From an uncultured Muribaculaceae bacterium (GTDB lineage: Bacteria; Bacteroidota; Bacteroidia; Bacteroidales; Muribaculaceae): a stretch of DNA of 64,000 nucleotides. The position numbers and the translations under genes are program-made. This document shows positions 52,061 through 60,795 of the stretch, piece after piece; position 1 is the stretch's first letter; each line of letters opens with the position of its first letter. The notes under the pieces are model-generated. The model was not told where the DNA came from, did no database searches, and saw only the letters and a program-made list of their open reading frames with translations. The stretch spans positions 1-64,000 of the forward strand of contig CAJUAF010000009.1 in assembly GCA_910584365.1 (NCBI GenBank), in the 5' to 3' direction.

Positions 52061-52654
52061 TTATTTCCCCTCTTTCTGCTCGGCGAGTTTTATAAGGCCG
52101 AAAATGGAATAATTGATGATGTCCTGATAGTTGGCGTCGACCCCCTCGGAGACCTCGGTATGGCCCTGATGGTCCTCGATTTCTTTGGTACGCATGAGCT
52201 TCATCAGAATCATGTCGGTGTAGGAGCTGACGCGCATCTTTCGCCACGCTTCGTTGTAGTCATGGTTTTTGGCGAGCATCACGGCGCGGGTGCGTCCCAT
52301 GTGCAGGTCATACAGTCTCATGGCTTCCTCCACGGAAATATCTTTGGTGTCGGAATAGCCCAGCTGCAGCTGGATAAGACCGATAATGCCGTAGTTCACC
52401 ATCGCACGGAAAGCGTCCTCCACCGGTTCGTCGACACGGCTTTCCCCTTTCGTCTCAAGGGAACGGATGCGGTCGGCCTTGATAAGAATCTGATCGGTAA
52501 CGGCCGTGGGGCGCATCAGGCGCCATGATGGACCGTAGTCACGCAGTTTGGCGGCATAGATGTCCCTGCATTCCGCAATCGCGCGGTCAAACTGGCGTTC
52601 GGTGCCGGGAAAATCGGTCTCTGACGCGGATATATTGTCGGTTGTGTCGCTCAT
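52061..52654 (-). CDS. DUF1599 protein with two repeated domains
   Basis: The 197-residue protein contains two copies of one unit (about residues 28-105 and 118-195), each with Y-x-x-(A/S)WR-(L/K)MR followed by a helix and a (V/I)(N)-Y-(G/S)I-(I/F)GLI ending. This matches DUF1599 (nucleotide-modification-associated domain 1), an all-alpha NTP-pyrophosphohydrolase-like family. It heads the tpiA operon; the promoter lies at 52684-52715. Confidence 0.85.
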   Translation of the reverse strand: MSDTTDNISASETDFPGTERQFDRAIAECRDIYAAKLRDYGPSWRLMRPTAVTDQILIKADRIRSLETKGESRVDEPVEDAFRAMVNYGIIGLIQLQLGYSDTKDISVEEAMRLYDLHMGRTRAVMLAKNHDYNEAWRKMRVSSYTDMILMKLMRTKEIEDHQGHTEVSEGVDANYQDIINYSIFGLIKLAEQKEGK

Positions 52655-52683
52655 ATCTTAATGGTTCAGGATTATTTTCAGCG

Positions 52684-52715
52684 CAAATGTACTAAATTTT
52701 TCTTATTTGGGCAAA
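52684..52715 (-). promoter_or_regulatory. Full consensus promoter for the DUF1599-tpiA-folE operon
   Basis: On the minus strand TTTG (52712-52715), a 20-base spacer and TACATTTG (52684-52691), exact matches to both Bacteroidetes boxes, 29 bases before the DUF1599 ATG. Confidence 0.85.
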
Positions 52716-52844
52716 CTCGGTGATTTTCAGAGGGGTTTAGCGAGGTGCGTATACTAATCGTCTACTTTTGCGGAAATTGCCCGAAAGTCATGGCAATCAG
52801 ATATCATAAAGTATCTTTAAAGCGATGTGGTTGTGTCAGGATTG

Positions 52845-52887
52845 ATCTTCACCCCAAAAGTTTTTGTCTAACTTTTGGGGTGAAGAT
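52845..52887. repeat. 17-bp perfect inverted repeat with 9-base loop
   Basis: The arm at 52845-52861 pairs perfectly with 52871-52887. It lies 65 bases beyond the stop of the GH2 beta-galactosidase gene and may terminate the glycosidase operon, though no T-run follows on either side. Other options are a mobile-element remnant or an RNA-processing hairpin. Confidence 0.6.
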
Positions 52888-52951
52888 AAGGTGATGCTAT
52901 GTGATTGTCTATGTTCTTTACAGTACTGATTAATGTGGTTCGGGAGAAGGG

Positions 52952-55900
52952 TTAACGGGCATGGTCGGAGAGCGAGCGGAAACAGGCGGAAAGTTCTGAG
53001 GCCGACATCGGCTTTGTCAGGGGATACAGAGTAAAACTGAAATCCACATCTTCTGAACGCAGCTCATACTTTTCCATTACATCCGGTCCACAGCTTGCAC
53101 TCCCCAGCGATCGGTTGGCGGCATCAAGGTTTACTATGGTTTTTCCGGCCTTACGGATAGCATAGGGATGCATGACGCGATTGTTGCGGTCGACATACTG
53201 TTCCTCAGGACGATAATCGCTCACCGAGACAGACATCAGGGCCGAACTGACGGCCATTACGCCAATACCGTCGTTATTCCGCACAGCGAGCCAGCGGACA
53301 TCTTCCCGGTTGCCGGTCTCCTGGGGAAGAACATAGACCGATTCGGCCATTTCGTCCACTTTCGAGGCATAGACACCTTCGTAGCAGGCCTCTTTCCGGT
53401 CGCGATAGTTCTCCCATGGTCCCCTGCCGAACCAGTTGACATCGACGCAGTCGCCGGGCATTTCAAACCGGAATCCGATTCTGGGAAGCACTTCTCCCCG
53501 TGTGACCGGGGAGATTTCGGCACTGGCGGCAACTACACCGTCGCCATATATCCGGAAAATCTTCCTGACGGGAAATAATTCCCCGCCTGCTGTGCGGTAA
53601 ACGTCATTCACCGCAAGACGCAGGAATCCGTTTTCTTTCTCCCGGATTATATCCCATTTTCCCGGTTCCACGGTCAGGCGGGAATAGCCGGCATTATCCC
53701 ATTTTTCAGTATGAGGTTTGTCGTTATCGACCGGCAGACGGAAGAGATTCAGGCGTATGGGAGTATCAATCACCCGTTTTCCGCAGACTTCATAGCCGCA
53801 CAGACTTCCTGTGGAATCGGAAAAAACGATTCTGGCATCCCCGGCATATACGATAATACTGTCGCCCGTATGTTCCACACCCGGAAGGGGGAGCGTAGTG
53901 CCTGAACCGGCAATATGCCGGGCGCCTCTCAGCAGAAACTGTTCGGAAGCCACCTCATAACCGGCGTCAGCCCAGGGAGTATCCTTCTTCTGGGTCAAAG
54001 ACAGCCGCAGATGGTATTCCGAAACGGGATTCGCCGGCGACGGGATACTATCCAGTCTCAGAGGAAGCATTTCCCCGGGAGCGGGACACGGATTGACGGC
54101 CTTTCCGGAAGCCACCTCGATTCCGTCCTCAAGTAGTTTCCAGCTAATGTCGAAATTATCCAGTCCAGTAAAAACGAGTCGGTTTTTGACCGCTACATTC
54201 CCGAGAGAATCCATCATGAAATCCGCCGGCTGATATATTTTCCGGATGTTATAGGTCTTGGCGGAAGGCGTCAGATCGGAGGCCACCAGTCCGTTGCAAC
54301 AGAAATTTCCGCTGTTGGGACGGTCTCCGAAGTCTCCTCCGTAAGCCCGGAAATATTCGCCTTTCTTTCCGGGGACGGGCATCTTCAGCCCCTGGTCCTT
54401 GAAATCCCAGATGAATTCCCCGGTCAGCGCCGGATATTGTTCATAGAGATTCCAGAGTTCCCTGACCGCTCCCATAGAATTACCCATGGCATGGCTACTC
54501 TCACACTGGATATGGGGGCGCACCCTGCGTCCGGAAGCAGCCTCTTCCATACATCGGCGCCCCACGGCATTGATGGAGTCGTAAGCCGCATACATCGAAC
54601 TTGACACATCGGCCCACCGGCTGTTTCCTTCGTAGTGGGTCAGGCGCCCGGGATCCAGTGATCGAATGACCGAATCGACAGCCGCAAAATTGTCACCGTG
54701 GCCCGACTCATTGCCATAACTCCACATGAATATCGACGGATGATTGCGGAACCGCAGCACATGATTGCGAGAGCGTTCAACCATCGCGTCCCTGAACTGC
54801 GGACGTTCCGACAGGCTCCAGTCGCCATGACATTCTACGTTGGCCTCGGCCAACACATAGAGACCGTAGCGGTCGCAAAGATCATAGAAATAAGGATTGT
54901 TGGGGTAATGCGACGTCCTGACGGCATTGATATTCAGGCGTTTCATCGCAAGGATTTCCTGCTCGGTCTCCTCGCGGGTGACAGTACGGCCGGTCTCTTC
55001 GCTGAAATCGTGGCGGTTCACTCCTTTGAAAAGCACCCTCTTCCCGTTGACGGTCAGAGCGCCGTCCCGCCGGATTCCTATCTGGCGGAAGCCTACTTTG
55101 CATCCGCGGCGGTCGACTATGCTGTCCCCGTCCCGGAGTGTGATGATAAGATCGTACAGGTCAGGGGTCTCGGCAGTCCATTTGCGGGGATTCCGGACAT
55201 CCATTTCGAGCAGATACTCCCCGGTATGAGTCATTTCCGCGTCCCCGGAGGCAATCACTTTGCCACTGTCTGAAATCTCAGCCATGAGAGTTCCCGTCTC
55301 CGGCAGATTTCCCTCTACGGTTACGGTCACCGAAGCCCGCGCGTCTTTATATTCTCCATCAAGAAGAGCAGTGAAGAAATAATCGCCTATGCGTGTTTCC
55401 GGGGCCGACCACAACAGCACATCGCGCATGATTCCGGTCAGCCGCCAGTAATCCTGACATTCCAGGAAAGAACCGCTGGTGAAACGATAGACCTGCACGG
55501 CCATCGTGTTATTTCCCGGCCGCAACGCGTCCGTTATATCGAATTCCGCCGGCAAATAGGAGTCCTCGCTGTAACCGATATATTTCCCGTTGACCCACAG
55601 ATACATTCCGTGGCCGACGCCATTGAAACGCACATACACCCGGCGTCCGGTCCATTCAGGCGGCACCGAGAAATCCCGGCGGTAGCTTCCCACAGGATTC
55701 TTCATCGACTCATTATACGTCCAGTCATCGGGGCGGGGAGCCATGACACTGTAGGTGGTCCTGTCGTAAGTGAACGGATACTCGGTATTGCAGTACAGAG
55801 GTTTGTCCCACTCCCTGCCGTGCCTTACAGCATAAATCTGCCATGGACACGGGACAGCGATATCATCCCATCCCGACACATCAAAAGAATCTTTCTCGAA

Positions 55901-56152
55901 TCCCGACGGCACACCCGACGGGAGAGGACTCCAATGGAATTTCCATATACCGTCAAGAGAGCGGCAGTAAGGAGAATCCTCCCCGACACTTCCCTCAATC
56001 CCGCTCTCAGGCGACAGAGGAAGCGAAAGCACACAAGCCGGGCGCCGGTTGACGGAGGTGACGCCCGTATCATCCCACTCCGACATGGACTGTCCTACGG
56101 CACTCACCGCCGGCAACGACACAAAGGCTAAAAACAATGATAATTTTTTCAT
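52952..56152 (-). CDS. Exported GH2 beta-galactosidase (LacZ type)
   Basis: A 1066-residue protein with a signal peptide (1-20) and the full LacZ layout: jelly-roll sugar-binding domain (about 50-250), immunoglobulin-like domain, barrel with acid/base Glu482 (GNESGHG) and nucleophile Glu551 (CESSHAMGNS), and the small-chain domain at the C-terminus. It hydrolyses terminal beta-galactosides in the periplasm. It is last in the minus-strand glycosidase cluster, so it likely works with the alpha-galactosidase and beta-glucosidases on a galactose-rich glycan. Confidence 0.93.
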   Translation of the reverse strand: MKKLSLFLAFVSLPAVSAVGQSMSEWDDTGVTSVNRRPACVLSLPLSPESGIEGSVGEDSPYCRSLDGIWKFHWSPLPSGVPSGFEKDSFDVSGWDDIAVPCPWQIYAVRHGREWDKPLYCNTEYPFTYDRTTYSVMAPRPDDWTYNESMKNPVGSYRRDFSVPPEWTGRRVYVRFNGVGHGMYLWVNGKYIGYSEDSYLPAEFDITDALRPGNNTMAVQVYRFTSGSFLECQDYWRLTGIMRDVLLWSAPETRIGDYFFTALLDGEYKDARASVTVTVEGNLPETGTLMAEISDSGKVIASGDAEMTHTGEYLLEMDVRNPRKWTAETPDLYDLIITLRDGDSIVDRRGCKVGFRQIGIRRDGALTVNGKRVLFKGVNRHDFSEETGRTVTREETEQEILAMKRLNINAVRTSHYPNNPYFYDLCDRYGLYVLAEANVECHGDWSLSERPQFRDAMVERSRNHVLRFRNHPSIFMWSYGNESGHGDNFAAVDSVIRSLDPGRLTHYEGNSRWADVSSSMYAAYDSINAVGRRCMEEAASGRRVRPHIQCESSHAMGNSMGAVRELWNLYEQYPALTGEFIWDFKDQGLKMPVPGKKGEYFRAYGGDFGDRPNSGNFCCNGLVASDLTPSAKTYNIRKIYQPADFMMDSLGNVAVKNRLVFTGLDNFDISWKLLEDGIEVASGKAVNPCPAPGEMLPLRLDSIPSPANPVSEYHLRLSLTQKKDTPWADAGYEVASEQFLLRGARHIAGSGTTLPLPGVEHTGDSIIVYAGDARIVFSDSTGSLCGYEVCGKRVIDTPIRLNLFRLPVDNDKPHTEKWDNAGYSRLTVEPGKWDIIREKENGFLRLAVNDVYRTAGGELFPVRKIFRIYGDGVVAASAEISPVTRGEVLPRIGFRFEMPGDCVDVNWFGRGPWENYRDRKEACYEGVYASKVDEMAESVYVLPQETGNREDVRWLAVRNNDGIGVMAVSSALMSVSVSDYRPEEQYVDRNNRVMHPYAIRKAGKTIVNLDAANRSLGSASCGPDVMEKYELRSEDVDFSFTLYPLTKPMSASELSACFRSLSDHAR

Positions 56153-56183
56153 GATTGGCTTAGTCTGATATATGGTCAGTCAG

Positions 56184-56199
56184 AGTATTGACAAATACT
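56184..56199. repeat. Small hairpin between GH36 and GH2 genes
   Basis: AGTATT (56184-56189) pairs with AATACT (56194-56199) across a four-base loop, nested in a CAGTC/GACTG pair. It could affect mRNA stability or ribosome access between the two genes; function uncertain. Confidence 0.3.
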
Positions 56200-56247
56200 T
56201 GTCCCTGTCAGACTGTCCATTTCTTTTCAAGATTTTTTTTAATCTCC

Positions 56248-58461
56248 CTAAATTCCGCGCTCCTCCGTAAGATGAATTACGCGGCTCGCATAATCCAGTT
56301 GCTCCCAGTAAGGCAGAATATGGCACGCAGGGAAATCCAGTCCGTGTTCCATAAGATAGCGGCCGCTGTAAACCTTTCCTTCACAGCCGAGTGGCTCCGT
56401 GTCTATGCGGTTGATTTCCCTAACCTTATAATATTTGTCTGCATCGAGTCCGGCCATTCTTACTACCGGCAGGTGCTGGTTGCAGAAGTGTTCGGTCTTG
56501 TACCAGTAGAAAACCGCCTCCTCTTTTCCGGGAGATACATACATCAGCGACGCCAGCCCCCCGTCGTCATAAGGAGAGTGCAGGCGATATAAATCGCCCA
56601 GCTGCACCACCCCTCCGATCCTCTTGTACTCAGCTATTGCGTTCCTGCAGAAATCTTTCTCTGCAGGCGTCATCTTTTCGGGATGGATTTCCACTCCCAG
56701 ACGCCCGCTCATGGCCACATCCACGCGGTATTTCATCGGAATGGAGCGGAATGTCTGCAGATTAGGGGCGGCGCTGATATGACAGGCCATCGCTATGGCA
56801 GGAAAAAAATAAGATGTGCCCCACTGGATGTACACCCTCTGGAGCGCATCCGTGTTGTCGCTGGTCCAGAACTCATCGAACCAGGGGAGCAGACCGTAAT
56901 TGACCCTTCCCCCTCCGCTGCAGCACAGTTGCATGACAAGATCGGGATATTTCCGGCGCACGCGCTCACAGACCTCCTCCAGTCCCCGCTGGTATTCGAT
57001 ATGCAGACGGGCCTGCCCGTCTGCGGGCAGATACAGTGACCCATGATTTTTCACCGGCATATTCGCATCCCATTTCACGTATTTGATGGCGGGATATTTA
57101 CCGATTATGCTGTCGAACACCCCGACCACATAATCGCGTACAGCGGGATTGGTCATGTCAAGCACCATCTGTGTTCCTCCGCGTCCTGTCGCCGGAGTGC
57201 GTCCCCGCGGCACCAGCACCCATTCGGGATGACGCTCGTAAAGCTCACTGCGGGAGTTGACCATTTCCGGCTCTATCCAGATTCCGAAATCCAGTCCGCG
57301 ACGGGCGGCAGCGTCAATCAATCCTTCCAGGCCGTCGGGAAGTTTGCGCCGGTCGACGGTCCAGTCCCCGAGGGCCGAGCTGTCGTCGCGCTGGAATCTG
57401 CCGCCGAACCATCCGTCATCCATCACAAAAAGGTTTCCTCCCAGCCCGGCAATATCGTCCATCATCTTTGTCATCGTCGGCTGATCCACGTCCATATAGA
57501 CGCCTTCCCAGCTGTTGAGCAGAATCGGCCGGATCCTGTCTCCGTGTGAAAGCTTGTATTTCCTGGCCCACCGGTGATATATACGGCTTACTCCGGAAGT
57601 TCCCTCACCGCTGTAAACGAATGCGACGGGAGGAGTGACGAACCTCTCTCCCTTTTCCAGGATGTAAGGCGCGTGGTCCTCGTTCATTCCTGCGAAGAAA
57701 TGATGATAATCGTCCTCGGCCGTCTTAATCCCGAGCCGGTAATTTCCTCCGTAGCACAATGCAGCCCCTATAACGGGACCTTCATTTTCCCGTGGTTCAC
57801 CGTCAAGGGAGAACATCACTTCGGCATGGCCTGTATGACTGGTATTTATCGTATTATTGCTCGAGATTGTCTTCATCCCGGGAGATGTCTCCAGGGCTTC
57901 CCGGACCAGCCGCGACTCATTGTTGGGTGCGCCGTGGAGATGACACAGCCAGACGTTCCCCCGCCGCAACGGTATATAGGCCGAGGCATAACGCCGCAAC
58001 ACCACCGGTTTCTTTTCCCGGTGACTGATCTCAACCCAGTTCTCCACTATGTCCACATCGTCATACGCGCGGTAAAACACATCCACAAAAAAAGGATACG
58101 CCTCGTCACGAAGCCTTACACAGGTAACAGTCGAACCGGTACCAACGGTGGTGAAACAAGTGTCGACCACCATCTTCAGGGTCATGTTGCCGTCAGCATG
58201 GGTTACCGCCAGGGCCGCTTCGGAAGGACAGTCCATCCCATAGACGGGATAAGCCGGCATCCCCTCCGCCGACGCCACGGACTGCAGGTCGGCAGGAGTC
58301 AGTCTCGTCCCGTAGTGAAGAATTTTCAGGTCTCCCCCTTTCGGAGCGGAAAAGACCATGGATGTACCGGGAGTGATGACACTTACCGGCTCCGCGATGG
58401 CGCCCGTACCGGCAGCAGGAACCGCCAGACATATCGCGCCGAATATTAATTGTTTTATCAT
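56248..58461 (-). CDS. Exported GH36 alpha-galactosidase
   Basis: The 737-residue protein has a signal peptide (1-23), an N-terminal beta-sandwich domain and a barrel. It shows the GH36 nucleophile in YVKWD (D465) and the acid/base region SDNTD (D535), preceded by a CSGGGR substrate loop. It removes terminal alpha-galactosyl residues (raffinose-type or galactomannan side chains). A 77-base gap separates it from the upstream GH3 gene. Confidence 0.93.
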   Translation of the reverse strand: MIKQLIFGAICLAVPAAGTGAIAEPVSVITPGTSMVFSAPKGGDLKILHYGTRLTPADLQSVASAEGMPAYPVYGMDCPSEAALAVTHADGNMTLKMVVDTCFTTVGTGSTVTCVRLRDEAYPFFVDVFYRAYDDVDIVENWVEISHREKKPVVLRRYASAYIPLRRGNVWLCHLHGAPNNESRLVREALETSPGMKTISSNNTINTSHTGHAEVMFSLDGEPRENEGPVIGAALCYGGNYRLGIKTAEDDYHHFFAGMNEDHAPYILEKGERFVTPPVAFVYSGEGTSGVSRIYHRWARKYKLSHGDRIRPILLNSWEGVYMDVDQPTMTKMMDDIAGLGGNLFVMDDGWFGGRFQRDDSSALGDWTVDRRKLPDGLEGLIDAAARRGLDFGIWIEPEMVNSRSELYERHPEWVLVPRGRTPATGRGGTQMVLDMTNPAVRDYVVGVFDSIIGKYPAIKYVKWDANMPVKNHGSLYLPADGQARLHIEYQRGLEEVCERVRRKYPDLVMQLCCSGGGRVNYGLLPWFDEFWTSDNTDALQRVYIQWGTSYFFPAIAMACHISAAPNLQTFRSIPMKYRVDVAMSGRLGVEIHPEKMTPAEKDFCRNAIAEYKRIGGVVQLGDLYRLHSPYDDGGLASLMYVSPGKEEAVFYWYKTEHFCNQHLPVVRMAGLDADKYYKVREINRIDTEPLGCEGKVYSGRYLMEHGLDFPACHILPYWEQLDYASRVIHLTEERGI

Positions 58462-58538
58462 GAATAGCTGTTCAATATTATTTTATACAGGCCGGAAAGA
58501 ATCTCCGGCCTGGTGTACTCAGATTTCATCATACTCTT

Positions 58539-60764
58539 TCAGTCAGTCAGAGTGAAGGTCACAGGCTCGCCGGAACTGCTGTCGGGAGCCATCCAGACCT
58601 CAAACTCTCCCGGCTCGATTATCTCGCTGCCGTCCAGTCCGTGAAAGGCAAGCCGGTCCGGTGCCAGCTCCATCTCTATCTGTCGGGCTTCCCCCGGTTC
58701 CAGACTAATCTTGACAAAATCCCGCAATTCTTTTACGGGACGCGCCAGGGACGCCACCTTGTCGCGTATATAAAGCTGGACGGTCTCTTCTCCCCTGCGG
58801 TTGCCGGTGTTCTTCACCGTACATGATACTTTCAGAGGCACAGCGGAGGATTTGCTGACAGTCTGCGCCGAAAGGGTGGGCGTCCCGAATTCGAACTCGG
58901 TATAGCTCAGTCCGTATCCGAAAGGATACAGCGGTTCGACACCTGCGTCAAGGTGATAAGAGGTACAGCCCGTGGAAGTCTGTTCGGCTTCCAGGGGAAT
59001 ATCATCGATATCCACCGACCAGAAAGGAGGACGCCCCGTGTTCTTATGGGCATGATACATGGGATATTGCCCGGTAAGACGAGCCATTGTAACGGGCAGT
59101 TTTCCGGACGGATTCACATCTCCGGACAGGATATTGGCCAGGGCCGGGCCGGCCATGGTGCCGCCGTGAAATGAATACAGCGCGGCATCGCTCAGTTCTA
59201 TTTCCCTGCCTACGGTCAGGGGACGGCCGGCCATGAAGACAGCCACCGTCGGTTTCCCGACAGCATGAAGCCTTTCTACCAGCTCCCTCTGGCGTCCCTT
59301 GAGGTCAAGCAACGCCAGGCAATGGGCCTCTCCGGACAGCACGGCTTCCTCCCCGAGAAAACAAAGCACGACATCGGCATCCCGGGCTGCTTCCACGGCG
59401 GCGGAAATCCCATCGCCGGAATTGTCGCGGGAATATCTGACTCCCGGGCTGTAAATGACAGCTTCCCGGCCATACATCCGGCGCAAGGCTGCCAGCGGAG
59501 TGACCGAGCGTGATTTCTCCCTGTCCGGGGCCCAGGTACCGCACTGGTCATGAGGCGCATCGGCCAAAGGACCGGTAACAAGAATCTTTCCCGGTTTCTT
59601 GCCGAGAGGGAGAATTCCATCGTTCTTGAGCAGGACAGTTCCCTCCTCGGCCAGCCGCCGGGCCGTTTCCAGATGTTCCGGAGCATACATTACCGGGCGG
59701 TTTTCAATTTCCGTATATGGATTCTCGAACAGACCCAGACGGAATTTCAGCCTTAGAACATTGCGGACCATCCCGTCGATAGTCTCCTCACTTATTTTCC
59801 CTTCCTTCACCCACTCTTCAAGATGAGCCGGATAGCAAAGGCCTTCCATGTCGATGTCGACTCCGGCGGCGGCCGCCAGCAGCGTGGCTTCTTTCCTGTC
59901 TGCCGCGACTCCGGCGGGTATCATGTCGCTGATAGACCCCCAGTCGCTGACGATCACTCCGTCGAATCCCCATTCATCGCGCAGGACATCCTGCAGAAGC
60001 CAGCGGTTGGCCGAGGATGGAACGCCGTTTATGTCATTGAACGAAGTCATGAACGTAAGGGCCCCGGCCCGCACCCCCTCCTCAAAGGGGGGAAAGTAGA
60101 CATCTCTGAGCAGCGGCAAAGGGAGCCAGGTGGTATTATAATCGCGCCCTGACTCGGCGGCGCCATATCCGGCAAAATGCTTCACACAGGCGGCTATCGC
60201 CGTAGGGTCGGCTGGATTGTCGGTCTGATACCCCCGGACCATAGCGCCCCCCATCCGGCCGTTAAGCACCGGGTCCTCTCCGCCCGACTCGGCCACACGC
60301 CCCCACCGGGCATCGCGCGACACATCCACCATCGGGGAAAAGGTCCAGCGGATACCTACCGAGGATGCTTCCCGGGCGGCCACACGCGCGCCTTGCTCCA
60401 CCAGGGTCGGATTCCAGGTCGCGGCCTGTCCCAGCGGAATGGGCAGAATCGTCCGGAAGCCGTGGATTACATCGCGGGCAAACACCAGGGGGATTCCCAG
60501 ACGGCTCTCCTCAACAGCGATATGCTGGAGTCGGCTGATTACCTCCGGATCCACTTCATTGAGGACCGACCCTACTCTCCCTTCCCTGACGGCAAGGGCG
60601 AATTCCCCGAATCCGCGGGGGCTGAGCTGATTCAACTGTCCTATTTTTTCCGTCAGAGTCATCTGTACCAGTAAGGAATCGACACGCTGGTCTAAGGCGG
60701 GTACACCGGCATATGCCGACAGACAGGCGATCCCTGTCACTATCATTAATCCTGATCGTCTCAT
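58539..60764 (-). CDS. bglX: Exported GH3 beta-glucosidase (BglX-like)
   Basis: The start is the ATG at 60764; the longer frame to 61022 lacks a signal and overlaps the upstream fusion gene. The 741-residue protein has a signal peptide, GH3 N-terminal barrel with nucleophile D274 (VIVSDWGS), KHFAGYGAAE substrate loop, GH3 C-terminal domain and a fibronectin-type-III-like end (GEFEVWMAPDSSSGEP). It would release beta-linked glucose or similar sugars. The fusion gene lies 31 bases upstream. Confidence 0.92.
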   Translation of the reverse strand: MRRSGLMIVTGIACLSAYAGVPALDQRVDSLLVQMTLTEKIGQLNQLSPRGFGEFALAVREGRVGSVLNEVDPEVISRLQHIAVEESRLGIPLVFARDVIHGFRTILPIPLGQAATWNPTLVEQGARVAAREASSVGIRWTFSPMVDVSRDARWGRVAESGGEDPVLNGRMGGAMVRGYQTDNPADPTAIAACVKHFAGYGAAESGRDYNTTWLPLPLLRDVYFPPFEEGVRAGALTFMTSFNDINGVPSSANRWLLQDVLRDEWGFDGVIVSDWGSISDMIPAGVAADRKEATLLAAAAGVDIDMEGLCYPAHLEEWVKEGKISEETIDGMVRNVLRLKFRLGLFENPYTEIENRPVMYAPEHLETARRLAEEGTVLLKNDGILPLGKKPGKILVTGPLADAPHDQCGTWAPDREKSRSVTPLAALRRMYGREAVIYSPGVRYSRDNSGDGISAAVEAARDADVVLCFLGEEAVLSGEAHCLALLDLKGRQRELVERLHAVGKPTVAVFMAGRPLTVGREIELSDAALYSFHGGTMAGPALANILSGDVNPSGKLPVTMARLTGQYPMYHAHKNTGRPPFWSVDIDDIPLEAEQTSTGCTSYHLDAGVEPLYPFGYGLSYTEFEFGTPTLSAQTVSKSSAVPLKVSCTVKNTGNRRGEETVQLYIRDKVASLARPVKELRDFVKISLEPGEARQIEMELAPDRLAFHGLDGSEIIEPGEFEVWMAPDSSSGEPVTFTLTD

Positions 60765-60795
60765 ATTATCGATATGACGTTTTATCTGTTGCTGA

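Larger units (their letters stand above)
52655..52951. other. Intergenic region between DUF1599 operon and GH cluster
   Basis: Nearly 300 bases: the DUF1599 promoter at 52684-52715, a long perfect hairpin at 52845-52887, and no convincing gene. A plus-strand TACTTTTG at 52763-52770 matches TAnnTTTG and could start a short RNA ending at the hairpin, but no -33 box supports it. Confidence 0.4.
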
